NCBI GenBank assembly: GCA_002730035.1
Contig: PBYU01000023.1
Location: 38,496-102,495, forward strand
Reading direction: 5' to 3'
Source: Gammaproteobacteria bacterium
GTDB taxonomy: Bacteria; Pseudomonadota; Gammaproteobacteria; Pseudomonadales; Pseudohongiellaceae
DNA length: 64,000 nucleotides
Shown piece by piece: positions 9,985 through 18,298 of this stretch. Position 1 is the first letter of the stretch. Each line of letters begins with the position of its first letter. Under the pieces are notes generated by a model, which was given only the letters and a program-made list of their open reading frames with translations, had not been told where the DNA came from and made no database searches. The translations under genes and the position numbers were made by a program.

Positions 9985-11964
9985 CTAGTCCGGAAGAGCA
10001 TAGGCAATCAGCTGGGGCGCGGGATTGGTCAGCACCGCCACCACGATATACTGCTTGCCATCCTGGCTATAGGTCATCGGTGCGGCTCTAGCAGAAGCTG
10101 GCATCTCAACTGAGGCCAGTTCGGCACCGCTGGCCTTGTCTCTCGCGATCAGCCGTGCCCCATCGCTGTAGTTCTGCGCATGAATTAACATATTTGGAGT
10201 TACCAGAATCGGATTGCGACCGCCACCGCCCAGTGGGGGCAGGTCGATTCCTTCTAACGCCGGATGATTGTTGACGTTGGGTGAGCGGTCGCCGTTTGCT
10301 ACTCGCCACAGGATATCGCCCGTGTTCATGTCGATGGCGGTAATCGTGGCATAGGGAGGTTTCAGTAACGGCAGGCCTTGCGGACCGCGTGCACCACCAT
10401 AGGAGAATCGGCGGAAGCGCAGCGTCGATTCGTCCGGATCGGTTTCTCTTACTATGGGAACCGATATTGAATCGGAAGACGGCACATAGAGCATACCGGT
10501 TTCAGGATCGACCGCTGCACCCATCCAGTTGGCACCGCCACCAGCGGACGGCCTCAGGATCGTGCCCCGATTGCCACCCACTTCGGACAGGGTGATCGGT
10601 GTAAACAGGGGTCCGTAGGTGTACTCGCTGATGATTTCTTCGGCTTCGGCGCGCAGTTCAGGTGTGAAGTCGATCAGGTCATCGACAGTGAGCCCCTGGG
10701 CTTCGAAGGGTGGTGGTTTGCTGGGGAAGGGCTGTGTGGGGGATAGCCGATCGCCTGGCAACACGGGTGTCAGGGGAACTTCTCTCTCTTCTATAGTCCA
10801 GATTGGCTCGCCAGTTTCCCGATCGAAGGCGAATACGAAACCCTGCTTGGTGACCTGTGCAAGGGCTTTGATCCGTCTGCCCTCTACCGTGACATCCAAC
10901 AGATTAGGTGCGGCCGGCGGGTCGTAATCCCAGATGCCATGGTGCACCATCTGAAAATGCCAGCGGCGTTCGCCAGTCTGGGCATCGACGGCCACAACGG
11001 ACTGGCTGAACAGGTTATCGCCAGGGCGGTTGCCGCCGTAGAAGTCGTCGGTCGGTGCATCGATCGGCAAGTACACCAATCCCAGTTCAGGATCGGCGCT
11101 CATCATCGACCACACGCCGCTGTTGCCGGTGCGACGCCAGGATTCTTCTTCCCAGGTATCCACGCCGTACTCGCCGGCCAGTGGGATGGTATGAAAGGTC
11201 CACACGGTCTCGCCGGTATGCACATCGAAACCACGCACCCACATGGGCGGGCGCTCTCTCAACAAGGGTCGCGCCTGAGTTATTGTAGAAGTGACTACAA
11301 TATCGCCGATTACAATAGGCGGTGAGACGACCGCTACCGGTTGTGCGCCCTGCCAGTCCAGCACGTCTCGGGTTGCGCGAGGCAGGCCGACGGAGAGGTC
11401 GACCCTGCCACCATTAAAATTGGCATCGGGAATGCCAGTCTCGGCATCCACTGAAACGAGATAGCCGTCATTGGTGCCAACAATGATTCTGGCTTCAATG
11501 CCATCGGACCAGTAGCTGACACCCCGCGTATGGAAACCGATGTTGTTGACCGGCGAGCCAGACAGGTAGACTTCGGTATCATGAGTCCACAGAGTCTCAC
11601 CGGTGGTGGCATCGAGAGCTGCAATCAGGTTCATCGCCGTGATGATGTAAAGCCTGTCACCAATCTTGAGTGGGGTTCCCTGGAAGTTGTTGATGTTTAC
11701 ATAACCGTTCACTTCCTCCAGTGCTTCGATGTCGAGCTCGGTATCTACGGAGGTCCAAGTCCAGGCAACTTCCAGGTCTTCGAAGTTCGCGGCATTAATC
11801 TGGTCCAGAGGTGAGTACTTGGTGGAGCCCGTATCGCCGCCATAGCTTGGCCAGTCGCCAGATTGGGTGCCGTACTGCGCGAGGGCGCTGCAAGACAGTA
11901 TTGTTGACACAAAAGCTACTGCGAATTGTTTCGTGGGTTGCTGGCTGAATTTGAAGCTAAGCAT
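9985..11964 (-). CDS. PQQ-type quinoprotein dehydrogenase-like propeller
   Basis: A 659-residue secreted eight-bladed quinoprotein-type propeller, presumably a periplasmic alcohol, sugar or polyol dehydrogenase. Typical features are DWPSYGGDTGSTKYSPLDQI after the signal peptide, the repeated tryptophan-docking segments (ATTGETLWTHDT, HTGETVWTFHT, ETGEPIWTIEE, NTGDILWRVAN) and QNPxx-like loops. There is no CxxCH, so a separate cytochrome must accept electrons. The start is ATG 11964 (MLSFKFSQQPTK), which has AGGGAAT upstream; the longer ORF overlaps the preceding gene. It follows the other propeller gene by 22 bases. Confidence 0.85.
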   Translation of the reverse strand: MLSFKFSQQPTKQFAVAFVSTILSCSALAQYGTQSGDWPSYGGDTGSTKYSPLDQINAANFEDLEVAWTWTSVDTELDIEALEEVNGYVNINNFQGTPLKIGDRLYIITAMNLIAALDATTGETLWTHDTEVYLSGSPVNNIGFHTRGVSYWSDGIEARIIVGTNDGYLVSVDAETGIPDANFNGGRVDLSVGLPRATRDVLDWQGAQPVAVVSPPIVIGDIVVTSTITQARPLLRERPPMWVRGFDVHTGETVWTFHTIPLAGEYGVDTWEEESWRRTGNSGVWSMMSADPELGLVYLPIDAPTDDFYGGNRPGDNLFSQSVVAVDAQTGERRWHFQMVHHGIWDYDPPAAPNLLDVTVEGRRIKALAQVTKQGFVFAFDRETGEPIWTIEEREVPLTPVLPGDRLSPTQPFPSKPPPFEAQGLTVDDLIDFTPELRAEAEEIISEYTYGPLFTPITLSEVGGNRGTILRPSAGGGANWMGAAVDPETGMLYVPSSDSISVPIVRETDPDESTLRFRRFSYGGARGPQGLPLLKPPYATITAIDMNTGDILWRVANGDRSPNVNNHPALEGIDLPPLGGGGRNPILVTPNMLIHAQNYSDGARLIARDKASGAELASVEMPASARAAPMTYSQDGKQYIVVAVLTNPAPQLIAYALPD

Positions 11965-11986
11965 TAACAATTCCCTATAAGCAAAG

Positions 11987-13855
11987 TTAGGGCAGGCTAT
12001 AAGCCACCAGGGTGTCGGAGGCGACAATAACCAGGTACTGCTTGCCGTCGTCGCCAAGATAGGTCATTGGGTTGGCATTGCCGCGCCTCTCCATTACATC
12101 TTCCCAGATGATGTCACCGCTGGTCGCATCCAGCGCTCGGAAACGGTTGTCATCGGTGGCAGCGATGAATAACAAGTTTGATGCAGTGATCAGCGCAGCG
12201 GCACGGCCGGGTCTGCCAGTGTTCTGTTTGTCCACCGTCAGTCCTTCGGTAATTCCGAGAGGAATCTGCCAGGCGATATCACCCGTGCTGGTGTCTACCG
12301 CGGTGAGCTTGCCCCAGGGCGGTTTCTGACAGGGCATACTGCGGCCATTGAGGCGCACATCAAAACCAGCCGGTTGTGGTCCGCGGCGCACATAGGCGGG
12401 ATTACTTCCCGGTTCGGCGTCTTCTATCCAGCCGAACGTACCGATGTCGGCAGCGAAGATGTATACGTAGCCGTTGTTGGGATTGTGCGCCACACCGCCC
12501 CAGTTGGGACCACCGGCAAGGCCGGGAAACAGCAGTGTAGTCTGCCCACCAGCACCATCCGGACGGTAGGCCCAGGGTGTAAAGGCGCCGACGTTGTAAA
12601 TATCACCCACAGCCTCTACCAGTTCCGCACAGGCAGCCGCATGTTGGGCGTTGGTATCCGCCGCAGTCACTAAATCGGAGGAATCGTAACTCACTCGAGC
12701 CATCGGTCCAGGCTTAATCGGAATCGGTTGGGTGGGAAAAGTCTCCTCACCCGGCACGCCGCTCTGGGTAACAGGACGTTCTTCGACGGCATACACTGGC
12801 TCGCCGGTTTCCCGATTCAATACATAGAGATACCCGGATTTGGTGGTCACACCCAGCGCAGGAATCCTGTTGCCGTTCTGTTCTATGTCAAACAAAGCCG
12901 GAGGCGCAGGTGGATCATGATCCCATAGATCGTGATGAATGGTCTGGAAGTGCCAGGCATACTCGCCGCTGTGGATGTCCACGGCAACCAGCGAATTGGC
13001 ATAGAGATTGGAGCCGGCTCTATCACCGCCATACCCGAAAGGAATAGGCGAGGCTAAGGGAAGGTAAAGCTGATCGCGTTCCGCATCGATGGTGAAATAG
13101 AATGGCCAGGCATTGGCGCCCAGTGCTCCCACCCAGCTATCGCCTTCCCATGTGTCATTACCGGGACTACCGGCCTGCGGCACGGAACTGAATGCCCATA
13201 AACTTGTTCCGTTAATCGCACTGAACGCGCGTGCATTGCCGATGCCACCGATGGCACCACGCGGCGTATTCGCGCCGACGATGATGACGTTTTCATACAC
13301 CATGGGAACCGAGATATAGGGCACGCCCAACTCGATCATGCCGGACTCGCCAAACTCCCGATCCAACTCGCCAGTTTCGGCATCAAGTGCTACCAGACGA
13401 TCGAAGGCGGTATAGAAAATGCGGGCAGACTGGCCGCCCTGACCGGGCCAGTAAGAAACGCCGCGTCTCGAGGGCGCGTTCAACGGAACCGGATGACGCC
13501 ACAGTTCCTCACCAGTGACTGGATTCAATGCCACGACGCTGTCAACAGTAGGCAGGTACATCACATCGTCTACCACTATCGGGGTAGCCTGGGAATTGGG
13601 TTCCCGCGGATTCTGGGCGTCATCGTTGCGCAGGGAGAAGCGCCAGCTTTCCGCCAGGGAATTCACATTGCCGGCATTAATCTGATCGAGTAAAGAGTAT
13701 CCGGTACCGGCTACATTACCGCGGTACATGGGCCAGTCAGTGGAGCCGGTCCCGAGAGATTCGGCTGCCTCACCGGTGTCCTGAGAGCATGCGCCCAGTG
13801 CGATCAGGCTCAAGAACAGCGCGCGCGTCTTCAGCGAACAAGATAGGTCCTTCAT
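11987..13855 (-). CDS. PQQ-binding-like propeller lipoprotein
   Basis: A 622-residue propeller protein with a lipobox (LIALGACSQD), so it is probably anchored by lipid rather than soluble. The first mature motif is DWPMYRGNVAGTGYSLLDQI, and tryptophan-docking repeats include VTGEELWRHPVP, HSGEYAWHFQTIHHD and TSGDIIWEDVME. It is similar in plan to the gene downstream and was probably derived by duplication and divergence. The pair likely forms one transcriptional unit. The substrate cannot be inferred, and some members of this family do not bind PQQ. Confidence 0.85.
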   Translation of the reverse strand: MKDLSCSLKTRALFLSLIALGACSQDTGEAAESLGTGSTDWPMYRGNVAGTGYSLLDQINAGNVNSLAESWRFSLRNDDAQNPREPNSQATPIVVDDVMYLPTVDSVVALNPVTGEELWRHPVPLNAPSRRGVSYWPGQGGQSARIFYTAFDRLVALDAETGELDREFGESGMIELGVPYISVPMVYENVIIVGANTPRGAIGGIGNARAFSAINGTSLWAFSSVPQAGSPGNDTWEGDSWVGALGANAWPFYFTIDAERDQLYLPLASPIPFGYGGDRAGSNLYANSLVAVDIHSGEYAWHFQTIHHDLWDHDPPAPPALFDIEQNGNRIPALGVTTKSGYLYVLNRETGEPVYAVEERPVTQSGVPGEETFPTQPIPIKPGPMARVSYDSSDLVTAADTNAQHAAACAELVEAVGDIYNVGAFTPWAYRPDGAGGQTTLLFPGLAGGPNWGGVAHNPNNGYVYIFAADIGTFGWIEDAEPGSNPAYVRRGPQPAGFDVRLNGRSMPCQKPPWGKLTAVDTSTGDIAWQIPLGITEGLTVDKQNTGRPGRAAALITASNLLFIAATDDNRFRALDATSGDIIWEDVMERRGNANPMTYLGDDGKQYLVIVASDTLVAYSLP

Positions 13856-13942
13856 GTCATCCCCTTTTTCTTCTTCGTTTTTTTAGTCCAGTAAAGAGCA
13901 GACCAGGATTGACGAGTGTACGTGAAAGCCGCTAATTTGTAT

Positions 13943-14875
13943 TCAGGGCCGTGCGATTATCATGGCGAAGTGCGGCAGCAAACCACCACTCGCCACCAGG
14001 GTGTCTTCGATGTCGAAGATCAACTGTAGGATCTGCATGGATTCGGCATCGCTCTCTTTAAAATTGCCGGCAATATCCAACAACATGAATTGCATTAAGG
14101 TGCCACCGGTGTAGTTGAACTCTTCTATTTTGAAATGACGCTTCAGCGAGTCGACAATTTCTTCAGAATGAATCGCTTCTGATGGGTCCACCCGTTCGAC
14201 TTCGGCGGGATCCGGGTAGTGCACCTGCTTGCGAATCTGTCCACGGTCGTGCTCAGCATGGGAGACACGGTATTTTTCTGGAATCAGGTGGAACACCGAC
14301 TGCATCACTTCCTTTTCCCGGTCGCTGAAGGTGAACCGATTCGGCCCGATGTACTCATTGACGAACAGGTAGCCGTCCTGCTTCAGCGCGGTGCAACACT
14401 TGATTAAAATAGCGTCCAGATCAGACATGTGATGTAGCGATGAATTGAAATAGATGGCATCGTAGTCGCTTAAAGGAAAGGGGTTCGTTTCCACGTTGCA
14501 GACACTGTAGTGAATGGTGTCCTGCATACCGGCATTAACGGCCTCCTCGCGGGCAATCTCGATGCGTTTCGGCGCCAGATCGATGCCGTCGATGTGCCTG
14601 GCCGTATTGATACTGGCCAGATGGCGCTCCAGCGCGCCGTCGCCACTACCAATGCTTAGCACCCGCTCCACTGGACACTGTTCGGCGAGGAAGTGCTTTA
14701 CACTGAAGTTAACCCAGCTCTCATAGTCCCTGCCACCGGCCGCCTTCGACTGGTGATGGCGGTTGATCACGGGATTGGCAAGCCAGTAAGTCTCACCGAA
14801 ATAGGTCTCGTCTGTGTGCTCGTCCCAGTAATCGGCTACTTTGCGGTCGGTACTTCGCCGTTCTTGTTCTACCAC
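13943..14875 (-). CDS. SAM-dependent class I methyltransferase
   Basis: A 310-residue protein with a Rossmann-type methyltransferase core. Motif I is VLSIGSGDGALERHL, the acidic end of strand 2 is HIDGIDLAPKRIEIAREEA, and motif IV is DYDAIYFNSSLHHMSDLD. The start is GTG 14875 (VVEQERRSTDRKVADYWD), with AGGAAG five bases upstream. An N-terminal helical extension contains DEHTDETYFGE. It may be the first gene of the minus-strand group that includes the two propellers, 87 bases away. The acceptor is unknown. Confidence 0.85.
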   Translation of the reverse strand: MVEQERRSTDRKVADYWDEHTDETYFGETYWLANPVINRHHQSKAAGGRDYESWVNFSVKHFLAEQCPVERVLSIGSGDGALERHLASINTARHIDGIDLAPKRIEIAREEAVNAGMQDTIHYSVCNVETNPFPLSDYDAIYFNSSLHHMSDLDAILIKCCTALKQDGYLFVNEYIGPNRFTFSDREKEVMQSVFHLIPEKYRVSHAEHDRGQIRKQVHYPDPAEVERVDPSEAIHSEEIVDSLKRHFKIEEFNYTGGTLMQFMLLDIAGNFKESDAESMQILQLIFDIEDTLVASGGLLPHFAMIIARP

Positions 14876-15017
14876 TCTTACTTCCTACGTTGTGGAAGTT
14901 TCTGCGGTTATTGTAGCGGTAAACACGCTAAATGGAAGTTGCCGGTTGGACATGATGGCGCTAGAGTTGTAGCAATAAATCCCCAACAGAGGGATTACAC
15001 CAGAAGGAGCGTGCGCC

Positions 15018-16220
15018 ATGAAAACCACACTAACCGCTATTTGCCTCAGTCTGTTGATTTCACCGTCTGTGCTAGCACAGCGGGGCACACCCCCTGAGCT
15101 CCCCGATGGTCGGGGTAAGGCGCTGGTGCAGACGGTTTGCTCGACCTGTCATAGCACGGCGACCATTAGTCGCTCGGTTGGCTATAGTAGTGCCACCGAA
15201 TGGCGCCGGGTGTTCTCCACCATGATCGACCTGAATGGTGCTCAGGCAAACACCGTTGCCAGATATCTCGCTGCAAATTTTCCAGAAGACCTATCACGAC
15301 GCCCGAATCTGATCGCAGGCGATGTGGAGATCGAGATCATCGAATGGACCGTGCCAACCCTCGGTCAACGTGCCCGAGATCCTGTTGAGGCACCGGATGG
15401 TTCCATCTGGTGGACCGGCATGTGGGCCAGCCTCACCGGTCGACTCGATCCTGAAACCGGTTTGATGGAAGAGTATCAACTTCCCGCCAGTGCCCGTCCC
15501 CATACCATCGTGCCGGATGAAGACGGTAACATCTGGTACACCGGCAACAGCAATGCCACGGTTGGTATGCTGGACCCTGCTACCGGCATCGTTACCGAGT
15601 ATAAGACCGAGGCTCGCGATCCCCATTCCGCCACGTTTCATCCCAATGGCAATCTCTATTTCACTGCTCAGGGTGCCGCCATGCTGGGACGCCTGAACCC
15701 GGTCACCGGTGACCTGAAAGAGATCGATACCGAACCTCGGCCCTATGGTATTCAGGCCGGCTCCGACGGGACCCTGTGGATAGCCTACAACGGCACGAAT
15801 AAAATCGGTGCCATGCACCCGGATACCATGGAAGTAAAATACTATGAAGTACCCGATACTCGCACCCGGGTGCGTCGCCTGGGGCTGGACAGCGAAGGTA
15901 TCGTCTGGTTCGTTAATTCCACCATGGGCAAGATTGGCCGATTGGATCCTGCCACGGGGGATATCAAGCAGTGGGATTCCCCCAGCGGTCCCAATTCCCA
16001 TCCCTATGCGATTGCAGTTATAGACGACGTTATATGGTACAACGAATCCGGTATGCGTCCCGATGCGCTGGTGAGATTCAACCCGCGCACCGAATCATTC
16101 CAGAGCTGGGCGATTCCCTCCGGTGTCGGCATCGTGAGAAATGTCTGGGTAACGGAAGAGGGCAATCTGCTGATTCACCAGAGCAGTACCAATCAGGTGG
16201 GTCTGGTCAAAATAGACTGA
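15018..16220 (+). CDS. Cytochrome c domain fused to Vgb-like six-bladed propeller
   Basis: A 400-residue exported protein. After a signal peptide ending SVLAQ comes a short cytochrome c domain with one haem site, CSTCH at residues 41-45, and then a virginiamycin B lyase-like (streptogramin lyase) propeller. Blades repeat the pattern GxIWxTxxxxxxIGRLDP (for example GSIWWTGMWASLTGRLDP, GNIWYTGNSNATVGMLDP, GIVWFVNSTMGKIGRLDP). AAGGAG precedes the ATG. Despite the fold name, antibiotic lysis is not implied; the fused haem suggests a redox or electron-transfer role. A member of this fused group is common in marine and soil heterotrophs with PQQ genes, which matches the neighbours. Confidence 0.82.
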   Translation: MKTTLTAICLSLLISPSVLAQRGTPPELPDGRGKALVQTVCSTCHSTATISRSVGYSSATEWRRVFSTMIDLNGAQANTVARYLAANFPEDLSRRPNLIAGDVEIEIIEWTVPTLGQRARDPVEAPDGSIWWTGMWASLTGRLDPETGLMEEYQLPASARPHTIVPDEDGNIWYTGNSNATVGMLDPATGIVTEYKTEARDPHSATFHPNGNLYFTAQGAAMLGRLNPVTGDLKEIDTEPRPYGIQAGSDGTLWIAYNGTNKIGAMHPDTMEVKYYEVPDTRTRVRRLGLDSEGIVWFVNSTMGKIGRLDPATGDIKQWDSPSGPNSHPYAIAVIDDVIWYNESGMRPDALVRFNPRTESFQSWAIPSGVGIVRNVWVTEEGNLLIHQSSTNQVGLVKID

Positions 16221-16249
16221 AGCAGATCGCGAATTCAGGGAGAAGTAGA

Positions 16250-16341
16250 GGACACTAACAATTTAACAACTTAGCTTTGTATTCGGCTATTAGATTTTTA
16301 TATAACTCGGTCACTTATGTTGTCAAATTGTTAGTGTCCCC
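16250..16341. repeat. Imperfect inverted repeat A with GTGTCCCC end
   Basis: Two 21-base arms, at 16250-16270 and 16319-16339, match as inverted repeats at 20 of 21 positions around a 48-base AT-rich loop. The outer end of the right arm reads AGTGTCCCC. It resembles repeats B (18200) and C (29714) in end sequence and plan. It follows the Vgb-like gene by 29 bases and opens the island that ends at repeat B. Confidence 0.8.
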
Positions 16342-16394
16342 ATTTATTTTTTCCCACGGCCCTTTTGCGGGCAATATTAATTCACTTGTTAGAT

Positions 16395-16619
16395 TTATTG
16401 CTCTGATAATGGACGTTTTTTAATATAAACCCATCCTTCTCGCCCGTCAGCGAGAGTAAACCCTCTGGCTTTGACTTCGATTAATAGCTTCCTACATTCG
16501 TCGGGCTGGGCACCGGTAACCTTAGATAAAGTATCTAAAGATCTTCCGTCTTTAAACCTTGAGTCACTTAGCATTTTATTTAAAAGCTCTATCCTGGCAG
16601 GCTCACCTACACCAGTTAA
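16395..16619 (-). pseudogene. Orphan C-terminal gene fragment, winged-helix-like
   Basis: This stretch, missed by the ORF track because it lacks a start codon, reads as a coding tail on the minus strand: PARIELLNKMLSDSRFKDGR, then SLDTLSKVTGAQPDECRKL and ARGFTLADGREGWVYIKK, ending at a TAA at 16395. The amphipathic pattern with a final Gly-Trp wing suggests a small winged-helix domain. Its upstream end is cut off by the 54-base palindrome at 16619, so it is probably the remnant of a larger gene. The base composition is AT-richer than the surroundings. The parent family is not recognised. Confidence 0.5.
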
Positions 16620-16672
16620 AAATGGGGTCAGAGTAAATATACAGTACTGTATATTTACTCTGACCCCATTTT
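16619..16672. repeat. Perfect 54-base palindrome with GGGGTCAGAGTAAA ends
   Basis: The two halves (AATGGGGTCAGAGTAAATAT... and its exact complement) meet at CAGT/ACTG with no loop. It ends 8 bases beyond the stop codon of the squalene-cyclase-like gene and abuts the gene fragment on the other side. Sequences of the GGGGTCAGAGTAAA type are known as scattered palindromes in proteobacteria, often associated with REP-associated (Y1) transposases; no such gene is in this window. It may also act as a transcription stop in both directions. Confidence 0.85.
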
Positions 16673-16680
16673 CTCGCAGA

Positions 16681-17814
16681 TTATCGGGTTAGCGACGGAT
16701 CGGCGTGCATCAACGCCAGCGCGGCGAATCCCGTGGCTGCGTCGGCCATCATGAGACCTCTGTCCGACGTCGGATCCCTCTCTCTATTGAGTGAGGAGGA
16801 AGGCCAAAGACCGGTGGTCGGGTCCTGATTCTGCACCAACCACGTGAGGGCCCGACTCAGGTTCTCTTGCTCGGGGGAAACACCGGTCCGCTGAAGCGCG
16901 AATGCGATCAACCCGGTGGCGTATCCATCGCTCCCGGGATTGGGATTGAGCTCATCCGGCCGCTCCCAGGACCCGAGTGAAGGGAGACTCCAACCGCCGT
17001 CGTCGTTTTGCAGGCGCCCCAGGGCAACTATGATGGATCGCTGTTGATCCTGAGTCAGAAGATCCGAGAGTTCGCCTGAAGCCCAAAGCAACATGACTCG
17101 GTCCAGTGCTGACCGGTCTTCCCAGTCCTCCTGAAGATAGCCCCTGAGCGATGCCACGTTATCCTGGAATTTGGTCGAGCTCGCGTACTGGTCCGGCGCG
17201 ATTCCAACTGCAACGGCGGCAAGTGCGGCTCCGAAATATGCCGCACCCTCCGACTCCCAAGGGGCCAGGTTGAAGTATAGCCAAGCCCAGCCACCGGACC
17301 CCTTTCCGCGTTTGAACTGAAGCTTCCAGAGATGCTCGAACGCCTGTCGTGTTTCGCTGCTCAGGCGTCCCTCCTCGGCGTCACGGTTGGCCAAGATCAG
17401 CGCGTTCAAAATGGCCTCCACCCCTCTCGACTCACTGGCCTTGGGGAGGCCGAATGTCTGATCGGGGTAGAATGGGTCCACTTCGTTCCACAACGCCACT
17501 CGCTTCTCGACGCCTTCCAGCAGGTCTACTTCGGGAGCGGCGAGTTTGGTCTCTCCAAGAACCGCGCGAAGTGCTGGACGAGCCAGCGCGTACGGCAGCG
17601 ATGTGTGACAGGAGACGCAAGACGTATTCTGGTCGCGGGCCGCCGTGGACCAAGTCATCCACCAGGCCAGTCGTCCATCGAGGTAGTCGGCTGCCGCCGC
17701 TTGATCCCACTCAGCCGACAACGCGGGCTGTGCCTGTGACTCGACCTCCCCAGGTCCAAGCACGAGGAACATACTCACTACACATAGCAGGGTAGTCTGC
17801 GGGATAGTCTTCAC
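16681..17814 (-). CDS. Squalene-cyclase-like alpha/alpha-barrel protein with CxxCH motif, exported
   Basis: A 377-residue protein starting at GTG 17814 (VKTIPQTTLLCVVSMFLVLG), which has a strong GGAGGTGA ribosome site seven bases upstream; the 410-residue ORF start has none. The signal peptide is followed by a haem-type CVSCH at residues 66-70, then prenyltransferase/squalene-oxidase repeats with QW-like motifs (LQNDDGGWSLPSLGSW, LVQNQDPTTGLW). No DxDD cyclase acid motif is seen, so cyclase activity is unlikely. Codon use and GC look richer in C and G than neighbouring genes, and it is bounded by inverted repeats A/palindrome and B, which suggests transfer. The function is unknown. Confidence 0.75.
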   Translation of the reverse strand: MKTIPQTTLLCVVSMFLVLGPGEVESQAQPALSAEWDQAAAADYLDGRLAWWMTWSTAARDQNTSCVSCHTSLPYALARPALRAVLGETKLAAPEVDLLEGVEKRVALWNEVDPFYPDQTFGLPKASESRGVEAILNALILANRDAEEGRLSSETRQAFEHLWKLQFKRGKGSGGWAWLYFNLAPWESEGAAYFGAALAAVAVGIAPDQYASSTKFQDNVASLRGYLQEDWEDRSALDRVMLLWASGELSDLLTQDQQRSIIVALGRLQNDDGGWSLPSLGSWERPDELNPNPGSDGYATGLIAFALQRTGVSPEQENLSRALTWLVQNQDPTTGLWPSSSLNRERDPTSDRGLMMADAATGFAALALMHADPSLTR

Positions 17815-18199
17815 ACTCGTCACCTCCGTTAGGGCTGGTTTTCGGCCGACCGCCTGTCCTCGGAACGTGCACTCCGATGGATGTTCGACATAGAGTAGCT
17901 CCCCTCGTGACACGCATTTTCGTAGAGCACGTCATCGAACTTCCGGAAATCCATCTCACAGCCGTGTGTAGGGAGAATAGAAGCTATCTCCATTTAAGTC
18001 CACGTCTTCATAGTCAGAAAATCCCATCCGTCCTGTTTGTGGTCTGGCCCCGGTTTTACGGACCACCTCATTATGAGGCCGTAGACAAAGTAGGTAACTA
18101 TCGCGTAGCAGTTAATGCCAGGATGATGGACTCTTCAGATATCGAAGGGATAGAGTTACGTATGTTCAACGGCACGGACATGTAATACAGCAATTGCAG
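17815..18199. other. Intergenic stretch without a supported gene
   Basis: This 385-base stretch upstream of the squalene-cyclase-like gene contains its promoter region by position. A plus-strand 102-codon frame (17877-18185) exists, but it has no ribosome site and no recognisable domain. It may hold decayed sequence, since its last part reads like protein (ARMMDSSDIEGIELRMFNG). Confidence 0.4.
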
Positions 18200-18272
18200 G
18201 TGACACTAATAGTTTAATAGCTTTAGGCTTGGAGCTGTATCGTCGTTAAGCTATTAAACTATTAGTGTCCCC
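18200..18272. repeat. Inverted repeat B with GTGTCCCC end
   Basis: Arms at 18200-18223 and 18248-18271 are complementary at nearly every position (TGACACTAATAGTTTAATAG against CTATTAAACTATTAGTGTC). The loop is about 24 bases. The right end is AGTGTCCCC, as in repeats A and C. The inner stem sequence differs from A and C, yet remains self-complementary. It ends 26 bases before the cupin start. Confidence 0.85.
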
Positions 18273-18298
18273 TACTTTTCCAGAAAGGAAGTAACAAC

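Noticed and set aside
9942-10090. About 49-codon plus-strand ORF with a good GGAGGAAACC ribosome site
   Set aside because: It runs antisense into the end of a propeller gene and shows no protein-like pattern; the ribosome site is probably chance.
15018-16220. Streptogramin-resistance gene
   Set aside because: The propeller is Vgb-like, but the fused haem domain and environmental context argue against a resistance role.
17349-17795. 148-residue ORF opposite the squalene-cyclase-like gene
   Set aside because: GC-rich shadow on the opposite strand with no family features.
17877-18185. 102-residue plus-strand ORF upstream of the squalene-cyclase-like gene
   Set aside because: No ribosome site, no domain recognised, and it overlaps the divergent promoter region; kept only as an intergenic note.
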